A DNA stretch of 64,000 nt from Lentzea jiangxiensis (lineage in GTDB: Bacteria > Actinomycetota > Actinomycetes > Mycobacteriales > Pseudonocardiaceae): contig NZ_FNIX01000001.1 in the NCBI RefSeq assembly GCF_900104175.1, positions 434,001-498,000 of the forward strand. The letters are read 5' to 3'. A model generated the notes under the pieces. The model did no database searches, was not told the origin of the DNA, and saw only the letters and a list, made by a program, of their open reading frames with translations. Of this stretch, positions 50,017 to 58,660 are shown in pieces. A program made the translations under genes and the position numbers. The first letter of the stretch is position 1. Each line of letters begins with the position of its first letter.

Positions 50017-51003
50017 ATGCGCGTACTGGTGACAGGTGGGGCCGGGTTCATCGGCTCGCACTACGTGCGGGAGTTGGTGAGCGGGTCCTACCCGGCGTTC
50101 GCCGGTGCCGAGGTGGTGGTGCTCGACAAGCTCACCTACGCGGGCAGCGAGACGAACCTCGCGCCGGTCGCGGGCAAGTTCGAGTTCGTCCGGGGGGACA
50201 TCTGCGACGCCGCCGTGGTCGCCGAGCAGATGCGCGGCATCGACGTCGTGGTGCACTTCGCGGCCGAGTCGCACGTCGACAGGTCCATCACGGGGTCGGC
50301 CGACTTCGTCCTCACCAACGTCCTGGGCACCCAGACGCTGCTCCAGGGCGCCCTCGACGCGGGCGTCGGCCGGTTCGTGCACGTCTCGACGGACGAGGTC
50401 TACGGCTCGATCGAGGAAGGCTCCTGGACCGAGACGCACGTCCTCGAGCCCAACTCGCCGTACTCGGCCTCCAAGGCCTCCTCGGACCTGTTGGCCCGCG
50501 CGTTCCACCGCACCCACGGGCTGCCGGTGAGCATCACGCGGTGCTCGAACAACTACGGTCCGTACCAGTTCCCGGAGAAGGTAATCCCGCTCTTCGTCAC
50601 CAACTTGATCGACGGCGAGAAGGTGCCTCTCTACGGCGACGGGCTGAACGTCCGCGACTGGCTGCACGTCGACGACCACTGCCGCGGCATCCAACTCGTC
50701 GCCGAGGGCGGCCGGCCCGGCGAGATCTACAACATCGGCGGCGGCACCGAGCTCACCAACCGCGAGCTGACCGAACGGCTGCTGGCCGCGACGGGCCGCG
50801 ACTGGTCGGCCGTCGAGCCGGTGCAGGACCGCAAGGGCCACGACCGCCGCTACTCGGTCGACATCTCCAAGATCTCCTCCGAGCTGGGCTACGCGCCGCG
50901 GGTGGACTTCACCGCCGGCCTCGCGGACACCGTCGAGTGGTACCGCGAGAACCGCGCCTGGTGGGAGCCGCTCAAGCGCCGCGCCGCGCCGGCGAAGGGC
51001 TGA
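50017..51003 (+). CDS. rmlB: dTDP-glucose 4,6-dehydratase RmlB
   Basis: 328 residues, extended SDR enzyme making dTDP-4-keto-6-deoxyglucose. Motifs: LVTGGAGFIGSHYVREL (NAD), HFAAESHVDRSI, VHVSTDEVYGSI, PYSASKASSDLL (catalytic Tyr/Lys) and CSNNYGPYQFPEKVIPL. ATG 50017 has GGGAGGAAA upstream. It is followed at once by rmlD; rmlA and rmlC are not in the window. Divergent from LCP copy 2. Confidence 0.96.
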   Translation: MRVLVTGGAGFIGSHYVRELVSGSYPAFAGAEVVVLDKLTYAGSETNLAPVAGKFEFVRGDICDAAVVAEQMRGIDVVVHFAAESHVDRSITGSADFVLTNVLGTQTLLQGALDAGVGRFVHVSTDEVYGSIEEGSWTETHVLEPNSPYSASKASSDLLARAFHRTHGLPVSITRCSNNYGPYQFPEKVIPLFVTNLIDGEKVPLYGDGLNVRDWLHVDDHCRGIQLVAEGGRPGEIYNIGGGTELTNRELTERLLAATGRDWSAVEPVQDRKGHDRRYSVDISKISSELGYAPRVDFTAGLADTVEWYRENRAWWEPLKRRAAPAKG

Positions 51004-51008
51004 GGGCG

Positions 51009-51857
51009 TTGATCCTCGTCCCCGGTGGTCGTGGCCAGCTCGGCCACGACCTCGCCGCACTGTCCGCCGACGTCCGCGCGGTGTCCTCGGCCGAGCTGGA
51101 CGTCACCTCGGTGACGGCCGCCGACCTGGCCGGCGCCTCCGCGGTGGTCAACTGCGCCGCCTACACCGCCGTCGACGCCGCCGAGACCGACGAGGAGCGC
51201 GCGTTCGCCGTCAACGCCGTCGGCGCCGGGCTCCTCGCCGAAGCGTGCGCCACCGCGGGCATCCCGATGGTCCACGTGTCGACGGACTACGTCTTCTCGG
51301 GTGACGGCACGCGCCCCTACGAGCCGTCCGACCCGGTGGGGCCGAAGTCCGCCTACGGCCGCACGAAGCTCGAAGGCGAACGCCGCGTGCTGGAGGCGGG
51401 CGGGTACGTCGTGCGCACCGCGTGGGTGTACGGCGTGCACGGCTCGAACTTCGTGAAGACCATGGCGGCACTGGAGTCCTCGCGGCCGACTCTGTCCGTT
51501 GTGGACGATCAGGTCGGCTCGCCGACGTGGTCGCGCGACCTCGCGGCCGGTCTTCTCGAACTGGTGTCGGTGCTGCCCTCCGAGCGCCTGCTGCACGCGA
51601 CGGGCGGCGGTGAGACGACGTGGTTCCGCTTCGCGCAGGCGATTTTCGAGGAACTGGGGGCCGATCCCTCGCGCGTGCGGCCCTGCGCCACCGCCGACTT
51701 CCCGCGCCCCGCCCCGCGACCTGCCTACTCGGTGCTGTCGGGGGCCGCGTGGGCGAAGGCGGGACTGCGCCCGTTGCCGCAGTGGCGAAGCGCCCTTTCG
51801 GAGGCGTTCCGGGCGGGCGTCGTGGCTCCTCGTGCCGGTGCTGCGCCATTGGGGTGA
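51009..51857 (+). CDS. rmlD: dTDP-4-dehydrorhamnose reductase RmlD
   Basis: 282 residues, SDR reductase that makes dTDP-L-rhamnose, donor for the arabinogalactan linker. Motifs: LVPGGRGQLGHDL, NCAAYTAVDAAE, HVSTDYVFSGDG, YGRTKLEGE (catalytic Tyr/Lys), RTAWVYG and DQVGSPTW. No ATG or GTG exists at the start of the fold; TTG 51009, 5 bp after the rmlB stop with GAGGG nearby, is the best start. A 9-bp hairpin lies about 200 bp downstream. Confidence 0.93.
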   Translation: MILVPGGRGQLGHDLAALSADVRAVSSAELDVTSVTAADLAGASAVVNCAAYTAVDAAETDEERAFAVNAVGAGLLAEACATAGIPMVHVSTDYVFSGDGTRPYEPSDPVGPKSAYGRTKLEGERRVLEAGGYVVRTAWVYGVHGSNFVKTMAALESSRPTLSVVDDQVGSPTWSRDLAAGLLELVSVLPSERLLHATGGGETTWFRFAQAIFEELGADPSRVRPCATADFPRPAPRPAYSVLSGAAWAKAGLRPLPQWRSALSEAFRAGVVAPRAGAAPLG

Positions 51858-52057
51858 CCGGTCTGGCCCGGCCGTTCCCGGTGCGGCAGCCTGTTCGGCA
51901 TGGTCGATTCCGGGCGCACACCTCAGCGTCCCGCGACAGAGGATTCCGAACGGCAGCGCTTCCTCAAGAGCGTTGCCGTCGTCACGGGCTCGCGACAGGT
52001 GTCGATGAGCCAGCTCGACAAGCGTTCGCCGAGGCCGCACTCCCGGTGAAGCGCGGG

Positions 52058-52079
52058 GGCGCCGGGGTTCCGGCGCCCT
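52058..52079. terminator. Hairpin terminator in the rmlD/glycosyltransferase convergent gap
   Basis: GGGCGCCGG / CCGGCGCCC, 9-bp perfect stem with GGTT loop, 9 bp past the stop of the minus-strand glycosyltransferase. The rest of the 231-bp gap (51858-52057) shows no coding or repeat signal. Confidence 0.65.
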
Positions 52080-52088
52080 GCGGCGAAC

Positions 52089-53180
52089 TCAGGAACGGCT
52101 GCGCCGGTACGCCTCGACGGTCTTCTCCGCGCACCGCCGCCAGGTGAACCCGGACGCGTGCGCCCGGCGTTCGGACTGGGCCTCGGGGGTGGTGGGAGCC
52201 GCCACGGCCCTGGCCAGCCCGTCGGCGAGCGCCTCGACGTCCCCGACCGGCACGTGCAGCGCGTGCCCACCGGCGACCTCGCGCAGGGCGGGCACGTCCG
52301 AGCACACCACGGGAACGTTGCAGGCCAGCGCTTCCAGCACCGGCAGGCCGAAGCCCTCGTCGCGCGACGGCAGCACCAGTGCTGTCGCCCCGGCCACCAC
52401 CGACCGCAGGTGCACGTCCGAGAGGTACCCGGTCCGCAGCACCCGTCCGTCCACACCGGACCGGCCGGGTCCGACGATCACCAGCGGCGGCAGCGCCGGG
52501 TCGGAGGCGTGCGCCTCGGCCAGGTACCCGAGTCCCTTGCGCGGTCCGTCCGCACCCACGAACAGCAGGTACTCCGACGGCAGCCCGAGCCGGCCGCGCA
52601 ACGTCGTGGACGGCGGCCGTGCGGCGAACCAGGCCGGGTCGACGCCCAGCGGCGTCACGACGATCTTCTCCAGGGGCACCGAGAACCGGTCCGCGACCAC
52701 GGAGGCCACGGCGGCGGTGGGCGTGCAGATCACGTCCGCGCGCTGGGCGGAGAGCCGGACCAGCTCCGGCAGCCGGCGGTCCGACGGCGGCAGGTCGCCG
52801 GGGGCGTCGAGGAACGCCAGGTCGTGGATCGTGACGACCTTGCCGGCCCGGATCGTCGGTGGCAGCACGAAGTTCGTGGCGTGCATGACGTCGGTGAACC
52901 CGGCGAGCACCTCGACCGGCGGGAACGGGGCGCTGAGCCACATCTGGCGCAACGCGCGCGCCGAGACGGGCAGGCCGCGTGCCGTCACGTCGTGCGGCAG
53001 CACCGTCCGCAACGCGCGCCAGCCGCGCAGGGTGAACGCCACCGCCCGGACGTCGACCTCCTCCGGCATGGACGCCAGTTCCTCGGCCAACGCCGCTGTG
53101 TAGCGGCCGATTCCGGTGCGGTGCCCGAGCAGGGGGGTGCCGTCGAGCAGCACCTTGAGGGGTTTGCGGGATCTCGCCAT
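52089..53180 (-). CDS. GT4-family glycosyltransferase
   Basis: 363 residues, GT-B fold. N-terminal: LLDGTPLLGHRTGIGRYTAAL; middle: KVVTIHDLAFLDAPGDLP and ADVICTPTAAVASVV; C-terminal donor site: LLFVGADGPRKGLGYL and PSRDEGFGLPVLEALACNVP (the E-x7-E donor motif). Probably uses a nucleotide sugar (GDP-mannose or similar) for a lipid or polymer acceptor. It starts right after the stop of the fused glycosyltransferase gene, no gap, so they are one operon. Confidence 0.92.
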   Translation of the reverse strand: MARSRKPLKVLLDGTPLLGHRTGIGRYTAALAEELASMPEEVDVRAVAFTLRGWRALRTVLPHDVTARGLPVSARALRQMWLSAPFPPVEVLAGFTDVMHATNFVLPPTIRAGKVVTIHDLAFLDAPGDLPPSDRRLPELVRLSAQRADVICTPTAAVASVVADRFSVPLEKIVVTPLGVDPAWFAARPPSTTLRGRLGLPSEYLLFVGADGPRKGLGYLAEAHASDPALPPLVIVGPGRSGVDGRVLRTGYLSDVHLRSVVAGATALVLPSRDEGFGLPVLEALACNVPVVCSDVPALREVAGGHALHVPVGDVEALADGLARAVAAPTTPEAQSERRAHASGFTWRRCAEKTVEAYRRSRS

Positions 53181-55667
53181 CTACCTGCCACCACGCGCGA
53201 TCTTGCGCAGACGCCCCGTCGCCCGCTTGGCCAACTCGGTCGGGCCGCCCGCGTCCAGGTACTCGCGCACCAGCAGCAGGTCCCGCTTCACCTTGTCCGC
53301 CGTGCTCAACTCCGGTGTGCGCACCATCGGTGCGGAGCCGGGCAGACGGTCCGCGGCGGGCCTGGGGTTGCGGCAGAACTCCGCCAGCGGCGCGAGCGCC
53401 GTCTCCCAGGTGAACCGCTCACGGACAACGGCGATGCGCTCGCGGCACGCGGCCGCGAACTCCTCGTCGTAGAGCACCTTCTCCAGCGCGTCGGCCAGCG
53501 CCTCCGGGTCCTCCGGTGGCACGACGACGCCCAAACCCTCGCGCAGCACCAGGTCCGCGAACGAGTCGCCGGACGTGGTGACGATCGGCAGGCCCGCCCA
53601 CAGGTAGTCGAGCACCCGCGTGCGGAACGCGAACGTGGTCTCCACGTGCTCGTAGTGCGTGGTGACACCGCAGTTCGCGTCGAGCAGCCAGTTCTGCCGC
53701 TCGGTGTAGGGCACCCAGCCGTCGTTGAAGAACACGGTCTCGCCGGTCAGCCCCAGTTGCGCGGACAGCGCCCGCGTCCGGCCCGCGATGTCCATGTCCG
53801 GGACCTCGGGGTTCGGGTGCTTCATGCCGAGGAAGTAGAGCTTCGCGGACGGCTGCCGCTCGCGCAGGTGGCCCATCGCCTCGATCAGCGACAGCGGGTC
53901 GAACCAGCTGTAGACGCCACCGGCCCAGATCACGACCTTGTCGGAGTCGCTCACACCGGGCACGACGCCCTTGATCGCCGGGCCGGTGCGCTGTGGCGGC
54001 TTGCCCGACAGTCCGAACGGGACGATCCCGAGCAGCGACTGCGTGGTCGGGTCGTTGTCGTACAGCGTCGGCGTCAGGCGGCCGAGCGCCGCCAGGTGGC
54101 CGAGCCAGAAGTGCCGCTGCCGCTCCGACGCGCACAGGAAGAAGTCGCCGCGTTCGAGCTGCGTGTTCAGGACCCTGGTGACGGTCTCCAGGTCGAGGGC
54201 GCGCTTCTCGTCCGTGTCGTCCTTGCCCTGCTCCAGCAGTTCCAGGTGCATCGGGTCGTACATGTCGCAGACCACGATCTTGGTCGACGACGCCTTCTTC
54301 AGCTCGCTGACCATCTCCAGGGCGTGGCCCTGCAGCACGACCACGTCCGCCCACTCGACGTGCGGCGGCAGCTCCTTCGGCCGGGCGCGCTCGACGCCGA
54401 ACGGCGCGTCCGGCGGCGCGCACAGCGGGTTCGTCGTCACCAGGCGGACCTGGTGCTCGCCGGACAGCACGTCGGCCATGTGCCAGGCGCGGATTGCGGG
54501 ACCCGCCATCCGGTCGGAGATCGCGTCACCGGTGATCACGAGGATCTTGCGCGGCTTGCCGAACACGTCGTCGAGGCCGAGGACGTCGACGAGGACGTCG
54601 TGCGCCGCGAGGTAGCGCGGCAGCGGGTACGCGGGCTCCAGGGCCTTGCGCATCAACGGGACGAGGTCGGTGTCGGACAGCCGGCGCGCGGCCTGCTCGA
54701 CCTTGCGCGACTCGGCCAGCGACGGCATCTGCTCGACGAACTGGTCGATCGCGAGGAACCCGGCGAGCGCCTGCCGCGACATCCCGACCGGCTCGCGGTC
54801 CTGCGCGGGGTCGGCGGGCCTGCGGGTGATCTCCAGCTGCGTCGGGTCGATCTCCCCGCGCGCGGTCGCCCGGCGCACGCACAGCGCGAGCGCGGCCGGC
54901 AGCACCTTGGCCAGCGTCTCGTCGGAGAAGTTCTTGTACAGCGACATGAGCGCGTTGCGCTCCAGCAGGTACAGCTCGCGGCTGTGGTCGATCGAGCTCA
55001 TCGACGCGTGGTGGCGGTGGTACGTGAGCGACGCCGGTTCGTAGCGGACCCGCCAGCCGCGCAGGTTGAGCCGCCAGCCCAGGTCGACGTCCTCGTAGAA
55101 CATGAAGAACCGCTCGTCGAACCCGCCGAGCTCGCGGTAGAGCTCCGCGCGCACGAACATCGCCGAGCCGGTGCCGAACAGCACGTCCTTCGCGCCGTCG
55201 TGCGAGCCGTCGTCGTCCTGGCCCGCGTGGCGCTTGTAGCCCATGCCGAACCAGGTCAGCCCGCCGTCGACGAAGTCGATCTTCTCGCCCTCCCAGTCGA
55301 GGACCTTGCTCGCGACCGAACCGACCGCGGGCTCCGCGTGGAACACCCTGATCGCGGCCTTGATCCAGTTCCGGTCCGCGCGGGCGTCGTTGTTGAGGAA
55401 CGCGAGCACGCCGCCCCTGGCGTGCTCGACGCCGAGGTTGCAGCCGCCGGCGAAGCCGAGGTTGCGCTCGGAGGTGATGATCTCGGCACCGGGCAGGGCG
55501 GACCTGAGCCGTGCGGTGTCGTGCGCCTCGTTGTCGACGACGATCACCTGGAGCAGCTCGGCGGGGTAGTCCACCTCGGCCAGCCCGCGCACGCAGGTGA
55601 TGGTGTCCTCCGCGCCGCGGTAGTTGACGACGACGACGGACACGACGGGCAGTGAGGATCGATCCAC
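53181..55667 (-). CDS. Two-domain glycosyltransferase, GT2 fused to GT4
   Basis: 828 residues. The N-terminal 270 are GT2: VVSVVVVNYRGAEDTITCV, VDNEAHD, ERNLGFAGGCNLGVEHARGG, LNNDARADRNW (metal site) and FDERFFMFYEDVDLGWRL. A helical region follows to about 400, then a GT-B fold GT4 domain with ILVITGDAISDRMAGPAIRA, IWAGGVYSWFDPLSLIEAM and TFAFRTRVLDYLWAGLP. Two activities in one chain suggest successive sugar additions to one acceptor. GTG 55667. First of the two-gene unit with the GT4 gene. Confidence 0.9.
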   Translation of the reverse strand: MDRSSLPVVSVVVVNYRGAEDTITCVRGLAEVDYPAELLQVIVVDNEAHDTARLRSALPGAEIITSERNLGFAGGCNLGVEHARGGVLAFLNNDARADRNWIKAAIRVFHAEPAVGSVASKVLDWEGEKIDFVDGGLTWFGMGYKRHAGQDDDGSHDGAKDVLFGTGSAMFVRAELYRELGGFDERFFMFYEDVDLGWRLNLRGWRVRYEPASLTYHRHHASMSSIDHSRELYLLERNALMSLYKNFSDETLAKVLPAALALCVRRATARGEIDPTQLEITRRPADPAQDREPVGMSRQALAGFLAIDQFVEQMPSLAESRKVEQAARRLSDTDLVPLMRKALEPAYPLPRYLAAHDVLVDVLGLDDVFGKPRKILVITGDAISDRMAGPAIRAWHMADVLSGEHQVRLVTTNPLCAPPDAPFGVERARPKELPPHVEWADVVVLQGHALEMVSELKKASSTKIVVCDMYDPMHLELLEQGKDDTDEKRALDLETVTRVLNTQLERGDFFLCASERQRHFWLGHLAALGRLTPTLYDNDPTTQSLLGIVPFGLSGKPPQRTGPAIKGVVPGVSDSDKVVIWAGGVYSWFDPLSLIEAMGHLRERQPSAKLYFLGMKHPNPEVPDMDIAGRTRALSAQLGLTGETVFFNDGWVPYTERQNWLLDANCGVTTHYEHVETTFAFRTRVLDYLWAGLPIVTTSGDSFADLVLREGLGVVVPPEDPEALADALEKVLYDEEFAAACRERIAVVRERFTWETALAPLAEFCRNPRPAADRLPGSAPMVRTPELSTADKVKRDLLLVREYLDAGGPTELAKRATGRLRKIARGGR

Positions 55668-55670
55668 GCG

Positions 55671-56222
55671 CTAAGCCTGCCTCATCACTCTGCGCGCCCG
55701 CAGTGTGGTCGCACAGATCAACAGCAGCAGGACGGCGGCGGGCACCCCGAAGACCCACTCGCCGGACCAGTCGTTGCGGTCGGCGAGCAGCGGCTTCATC
55801 AGCGGGTGGCGCAGGACGGTGGCCGGGCCGGGCCGCATCCTCTTGTCCTGTTCACCCCGCACCACGATCCGCAGCTCGGCGCCGTCGGGGCAGGTGACGT
55901 GGTGGGCGAACACCGGGTTGTCCGGTCCGGGGACCTCCTCCACGCTCGTGATGGCGCACGTCTGCCGCGTGGCGAGGACGTCCATCAACGCGCGGTGACC
56001 GTCGCCGACGAGCACCGCCGTGCCGGGGATCACGACCATGAACGCGGGCAGCACCAGCCACGCCGGGCCGAGCTTGCCGACGCCCCACGCGAACGCGAGC
56101 GACAGCAGGCACGCCGGTACGAGCACCACGAGCTGGTACTCCTCGGGCACGACGGCACCCAGCACGACCGCGGCGGCGATCGCGGCGAGCCCGACCACGA
56201 CGAGCGGCACCGGCCGCCTCAC
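55671..56222 (-). CDS. Membrane protein of unknown function in the glycosyltransferase cluster (1)
   Basis: 183 residues from GTG 56222, which overlaps the stop of the next upstream gene (GTGA). Two N-terminal helices (VVVGLAAIAAAVVLGAVV, QLVVLVPACLLSLAFAWGV) and a third, an outside domain with CAITSVEEVPGPDNPVFAHH and VTCPDGAELRIVV, and a last helix VFGVPAAVLLLLICATTL. No recognised family. The 3' end lies 3 bp from the start of the fused glycosyltransferase gene. Confidence 0.8.
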   Translation of the reverse strand: MRRPVPLVVVGLAAIAAAVVLGAVVPEEYQLVVLVPACLLSLAFAWGVGKLGPAWLVLPAFMVVIPGTAVLVGDGHRALMDVLATRQTCAITSVEEVPGPDNPVFAHHVTCPDGAELRIVVRGEQDKRMRPGPATVLRHPLMKPLLADRNDWSGEWVFGVPAAVLLLLICATTLRARRVMRQA

Positions 56223-56653
56223 GGCTGCTTCCTGATCAGCCAGGCGAGGGGAACGAGAAGAGTCATCGCTACGGGGACGCCTGTGACCGGTAGGAGGTTC
56301 CACCGCGAATCGCCGGCCCACAGCGGCCACAGCGGCGGCCCGGCGAGCACCTCGGCCTCGCGCACCGCGAGGCGGTCGTCCCGGTCGCGGTCCAGCTCGA
56401 CCTCGCCGCTGCGGCACGTCAGCACGTGGTCGGCGGACGGGTACTCGGCGGACGGGTGCTCGTCGGTCCCGGCGACGACGCGGCGCTCGGCGTGCCCGAT
56501 CCGCTGCATCAGCACGCTGTGCACGCCGAACGTCAGCAGGAACGGCGCCAGCGGGCCGAGGGCGAACGCGGGCAGCGCGACGCTGAGCCCGACGCCGATC
56601 GCCAGTGCGACCAGACCGCCGGTGACCAGCAGCAGGGCGAACCGCCGCGGCAC
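56219..56653 (-). CDS. Membrane protein of unknown function in the glycosyltransferase cluster (2)
   Basis: About 144 residues from GTG 56653. Helices LLLVTGGLVALAIGVGLSVAL and LAPFLLTFGVHSVLM, then an outside part with PSADHVLTCRSGEVELDRD, and a final helix TGVPVAMTLLVPLAWLI. The layout (helices, middle domain with Cys, last helix) resembles the next gene, so the two may be distant paralogues or partners. No ATG is available; a CTG at 56707, next to the GT2 stop, is another possible start. Confidence 0.7.
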   Translation of the reverse strand: MPRRFALLLVTGGLVALAIGVGLSVALPAFALGPLAPFLLTFGVHSVLMQRIGHAERRVVAGTDEHPSAEYPSADHVLTCRSGEVELDRDRDDRLAVREAEVLAGPPLWPLWAGDSRWNLLPVTGVPVAMTLLVPLAWLIRKQP

Positions 56654-56703
56654 CGGCGAGGTGTCCGGCCGGTGGACCGCGCGGGGCCCGCGGCCGCGGG
56701 ACG

Positions 56704-57606
56704 TCAGCGGCCCGCCCAGTCCTGCCAGACGCGGCGGCGGGGGACCTCGGTGGTGATCCTCACCCTCTGGACGAGCGTGGCCGGGAGCCGCAGCACCACC
56801 TCTCCCAACACGCGGGCGCGCAGGCCCGGGCGGAAGTTGGCCGCGTCCGGGACGTCCTCGCGGAACGGCAGCAGCACCGTGATCGCGAGGAACCGGGCGA
56901 GCTGGGTGGCCGCGACGCCCGCGGGGGCGCAGCGCAGCAGCATCAGCAGGCGGTTGCGCTCGTTCCAGCGGTGGAAGAGCACCGAGCCGGGACGCGTGCT
57001 GGCGCCGTGCCTGTGCCGGACGCGCGCCGGCCCGACGGAGATCACGCGGTGCCCGGCCAGCCGCAACCGCCAGGCCGTGTCGGTGTCCTCGTAGTAGCAG
57101 AAGAAGCTCGCCGGCACGCCGCCCACGGACCTCAGGACGTCCGTCCGGAGCAGTGCCGCGCCCCCGCAGAACCCGAACACCTCGCGCCCGGCCAGCACGA
57201 GGTCCCTGCCGTGGCCGTCCGCGGTCAGCGCCACGCCGACGGACTGCGTCGAGCCGTCCAGGAGCAGGATCGACGAGGTGGCGGCCGCTGCCAGGGGGTC
57301 GGCTTCGAGAGCGCTCTCCAGCTCGGCCAGCCACGACCGGTCCGGCGCCGCGTCGTCGTTGAGCCACGCGACGTACGGGGTGTCCACCCTGTCCAGGACG
57401 GCCGCGAGCCCGCCCGCGTAGCCGCGGTTGCGCGGCAGCCGGACGACCTCGTGCCCGCTGATCAGCTCGGCCGTGCCGTCGTCGGAGGCGTTGTCCACGA
57501 CGATCGTCCTGTGTGGACTCTTCTGGGCGGCGAGGGCGTCCAGGCACGCCTTGATGTGGTCACGGCCGCGCCACGTCACGACCACCACGGTGCTGAGAGC
57601 GGACAC
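56704..57606 (-). CDS. GT2-family glycosyltransferase
   Basis: 300 residues, GT-A fold: TVVVVTWRGRDHIKACLDAL, IVVDNASDDGTAELI, LPRNRGYAGGLAAVLDRVDT, WLNDDAAPDRSW (metal site) and CGGAALLRTDVLRSVGGVPA. It resembles rhamnosyl- and other sugar transferases of cell-wall clusters. GTG 57606 faces the GTG of a GT4 gene only 20 bp away on the other strand, so promoters must overlap the coding ends or one start is misplaced. Confidence 0.9.
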   Translation of the reverse strand: MSALSTVVVVTWRGRDHIKACLDALAAQKSPHRTIVVDNASDDGTAELISGHEVVRLPRNRGYAGGLAAVLDRVDTPYVAWLNDDAAPDRSWLAELESALEADPLAAAATSSILLLDGSTQSVGVALTADGHGRDLVLAGREVFGFCGGAALLRTDVLRSVGGVPASFFCYYEDTDTAWRLRLAGHRVISVGPARVRHRHGASTRPGSVLFHRWNERNRLLMLLRCAPAGVAATQLARFLAITVLLPFREDVPDAANFRPGLRARVLGEVVLRLPATLVQRVRITTEVPRRRVWQDWAGR

Positions 57607-57626
57607 GGCGTGAGACGGTACGCGAC

Positions 57627-58613
57627 GTGCCCGAGCTAGTAGTGCTGACCGAGCAGCTCAACGCCCCGGTCCCCGGCGGTACCGGCCGCTACACGGCGGA
57701 GCTGCTCCCGGCGTTGGCGAAGACCGCCCCGGACGGCTGGTCCGTGACGACCGCGGCGACGGCCCGCGCCGACCGCGTGATCAGGGTGCCGCGCCGGGTG
57801 CTCGTGGCGCTGTGGGAACGCGGGCTGCCACCGGGGCTCGGCCCGCACGTGCACGCCCCGACGCCGCTCGCCCCGCTGCCGGGGGCCGTCGTCACCGTGC
57901 ACGACGTGGTGCCGTGGACCCATCCGGAGACGCTGACCCCGCGCGGCGTCGCGTGGCACCGCAAGGTGATCTCCCGTGCGGCGCGTGAGGCCCGTGCGCT
58001 CGTCGTGCCCACTCAGGCGGTTGCATCTCAGTTGGCGGAGTGCGTTCGGGTCGAGGTGCCGGTGCACGTCGTGCCGAACGGCGTGACACGGCTCGTCAGC
58101 GCTTCACGGCCTGATGACCTGCCACCGTCGTACGTGCTCGCGGTGGGAACGATCGAGCCGCGCAAGGGCTTCGGGTTGCTGGTGCGGGCGACCGAACGGC
58201 TGCGGGTGCCGCTGGTCGTGGTCGGCCCGCAGGGCTGGGGCGACGTCGACCTGCGCGCGCCGCACGTGACGTTGCTGGGCAGGGTCTCCGACGAACGGCT
58301 CGCCTCGGTGCTGGCCGGTGCGACGGTGCTCGCCGCCCCCAGCCTGGCCGAGGGCTTCGGGCTGCCGGTGCTGGAGGCGATGGCCGCCGGCGTGCCCGTC
58401 GTGCACTCCGACGACCCGGCCCTGGTGGAGGTCGCGGGAGGCGCCGGAACCGTCGTGAGGCGGGGAGACCTGGCGTCGTTGACGGAAGGACTGCGGGCCG
58501 TTCTGGCGGATCCTGGTCACACCGTCTCGGCCGGTCGCACCCGTGCGGGCGAGTTCACCTGGGAAAAGACGGCGGAGGGCGTTTGGGCGGCCCACGCTGC
58601 ACGAGCGGATTAG
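57627..58613 (+). CDS. GT4-family glycosyltransferase
   Basis: 328 residues, GT-B fold: VVLTEQLNAPVPGGTGRYTA, VVTVHDVVPWTHPETLTPRG, VHVVPNGVTRL, VLAVGTIEPRKGFGLLVRA and SLAEGFGLPVLEAMAAGVP (E-x7-E). Same architecture as the genes at 52089 and 58661. Product unknown; likely adds a sugar to a lipid-linked or extracellular glycan. Confidence 0.92.
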   Translation: MPELVVLTEQLNAPVPGGTGRYTAELLPALAKTAPDGWSVTTAATARADRVIRVPRRVLVALWERGLPPGLGPHVHAPTPLAPLPGAVVTVHDVVPWTHPETLTPRGVAWHRKVISRAAREARALVVPTQAVASQLAECVRVEVPVHVVPNGVTRLVSASRPDDLPPSYVLAVGTIEPRKGFGLLVRATERLRVPLVVVGPQGWGDVDLRAPHVTLLGRVSDERLASVLAGATVLAAPSLAEGFGLPVLEAMAAGVPVVHSDDPALVEVAGGAGTVVRRGDLASLTEGLRAVLADPGHTVSAGRTRAGEFTWEKTAEGVWAAHAARAD

Positions 58614-58646
58614 CGCATTCCTGCTCGACGCTTTCCCCGAGGACAT

Positions 58647-58652
58647 TACGCT
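58647..58652 (+). promoter_or_regulatory. -10 box (TACGCT) before the second plus-strand GT4 gene
   Basis: TACGCT ends 8 nt before GTG 58661, again the leaderless arrangement seen at 8584 and 30158. Confidence 0.5.
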
Positions 58653-58660
58653 AGCTGATC

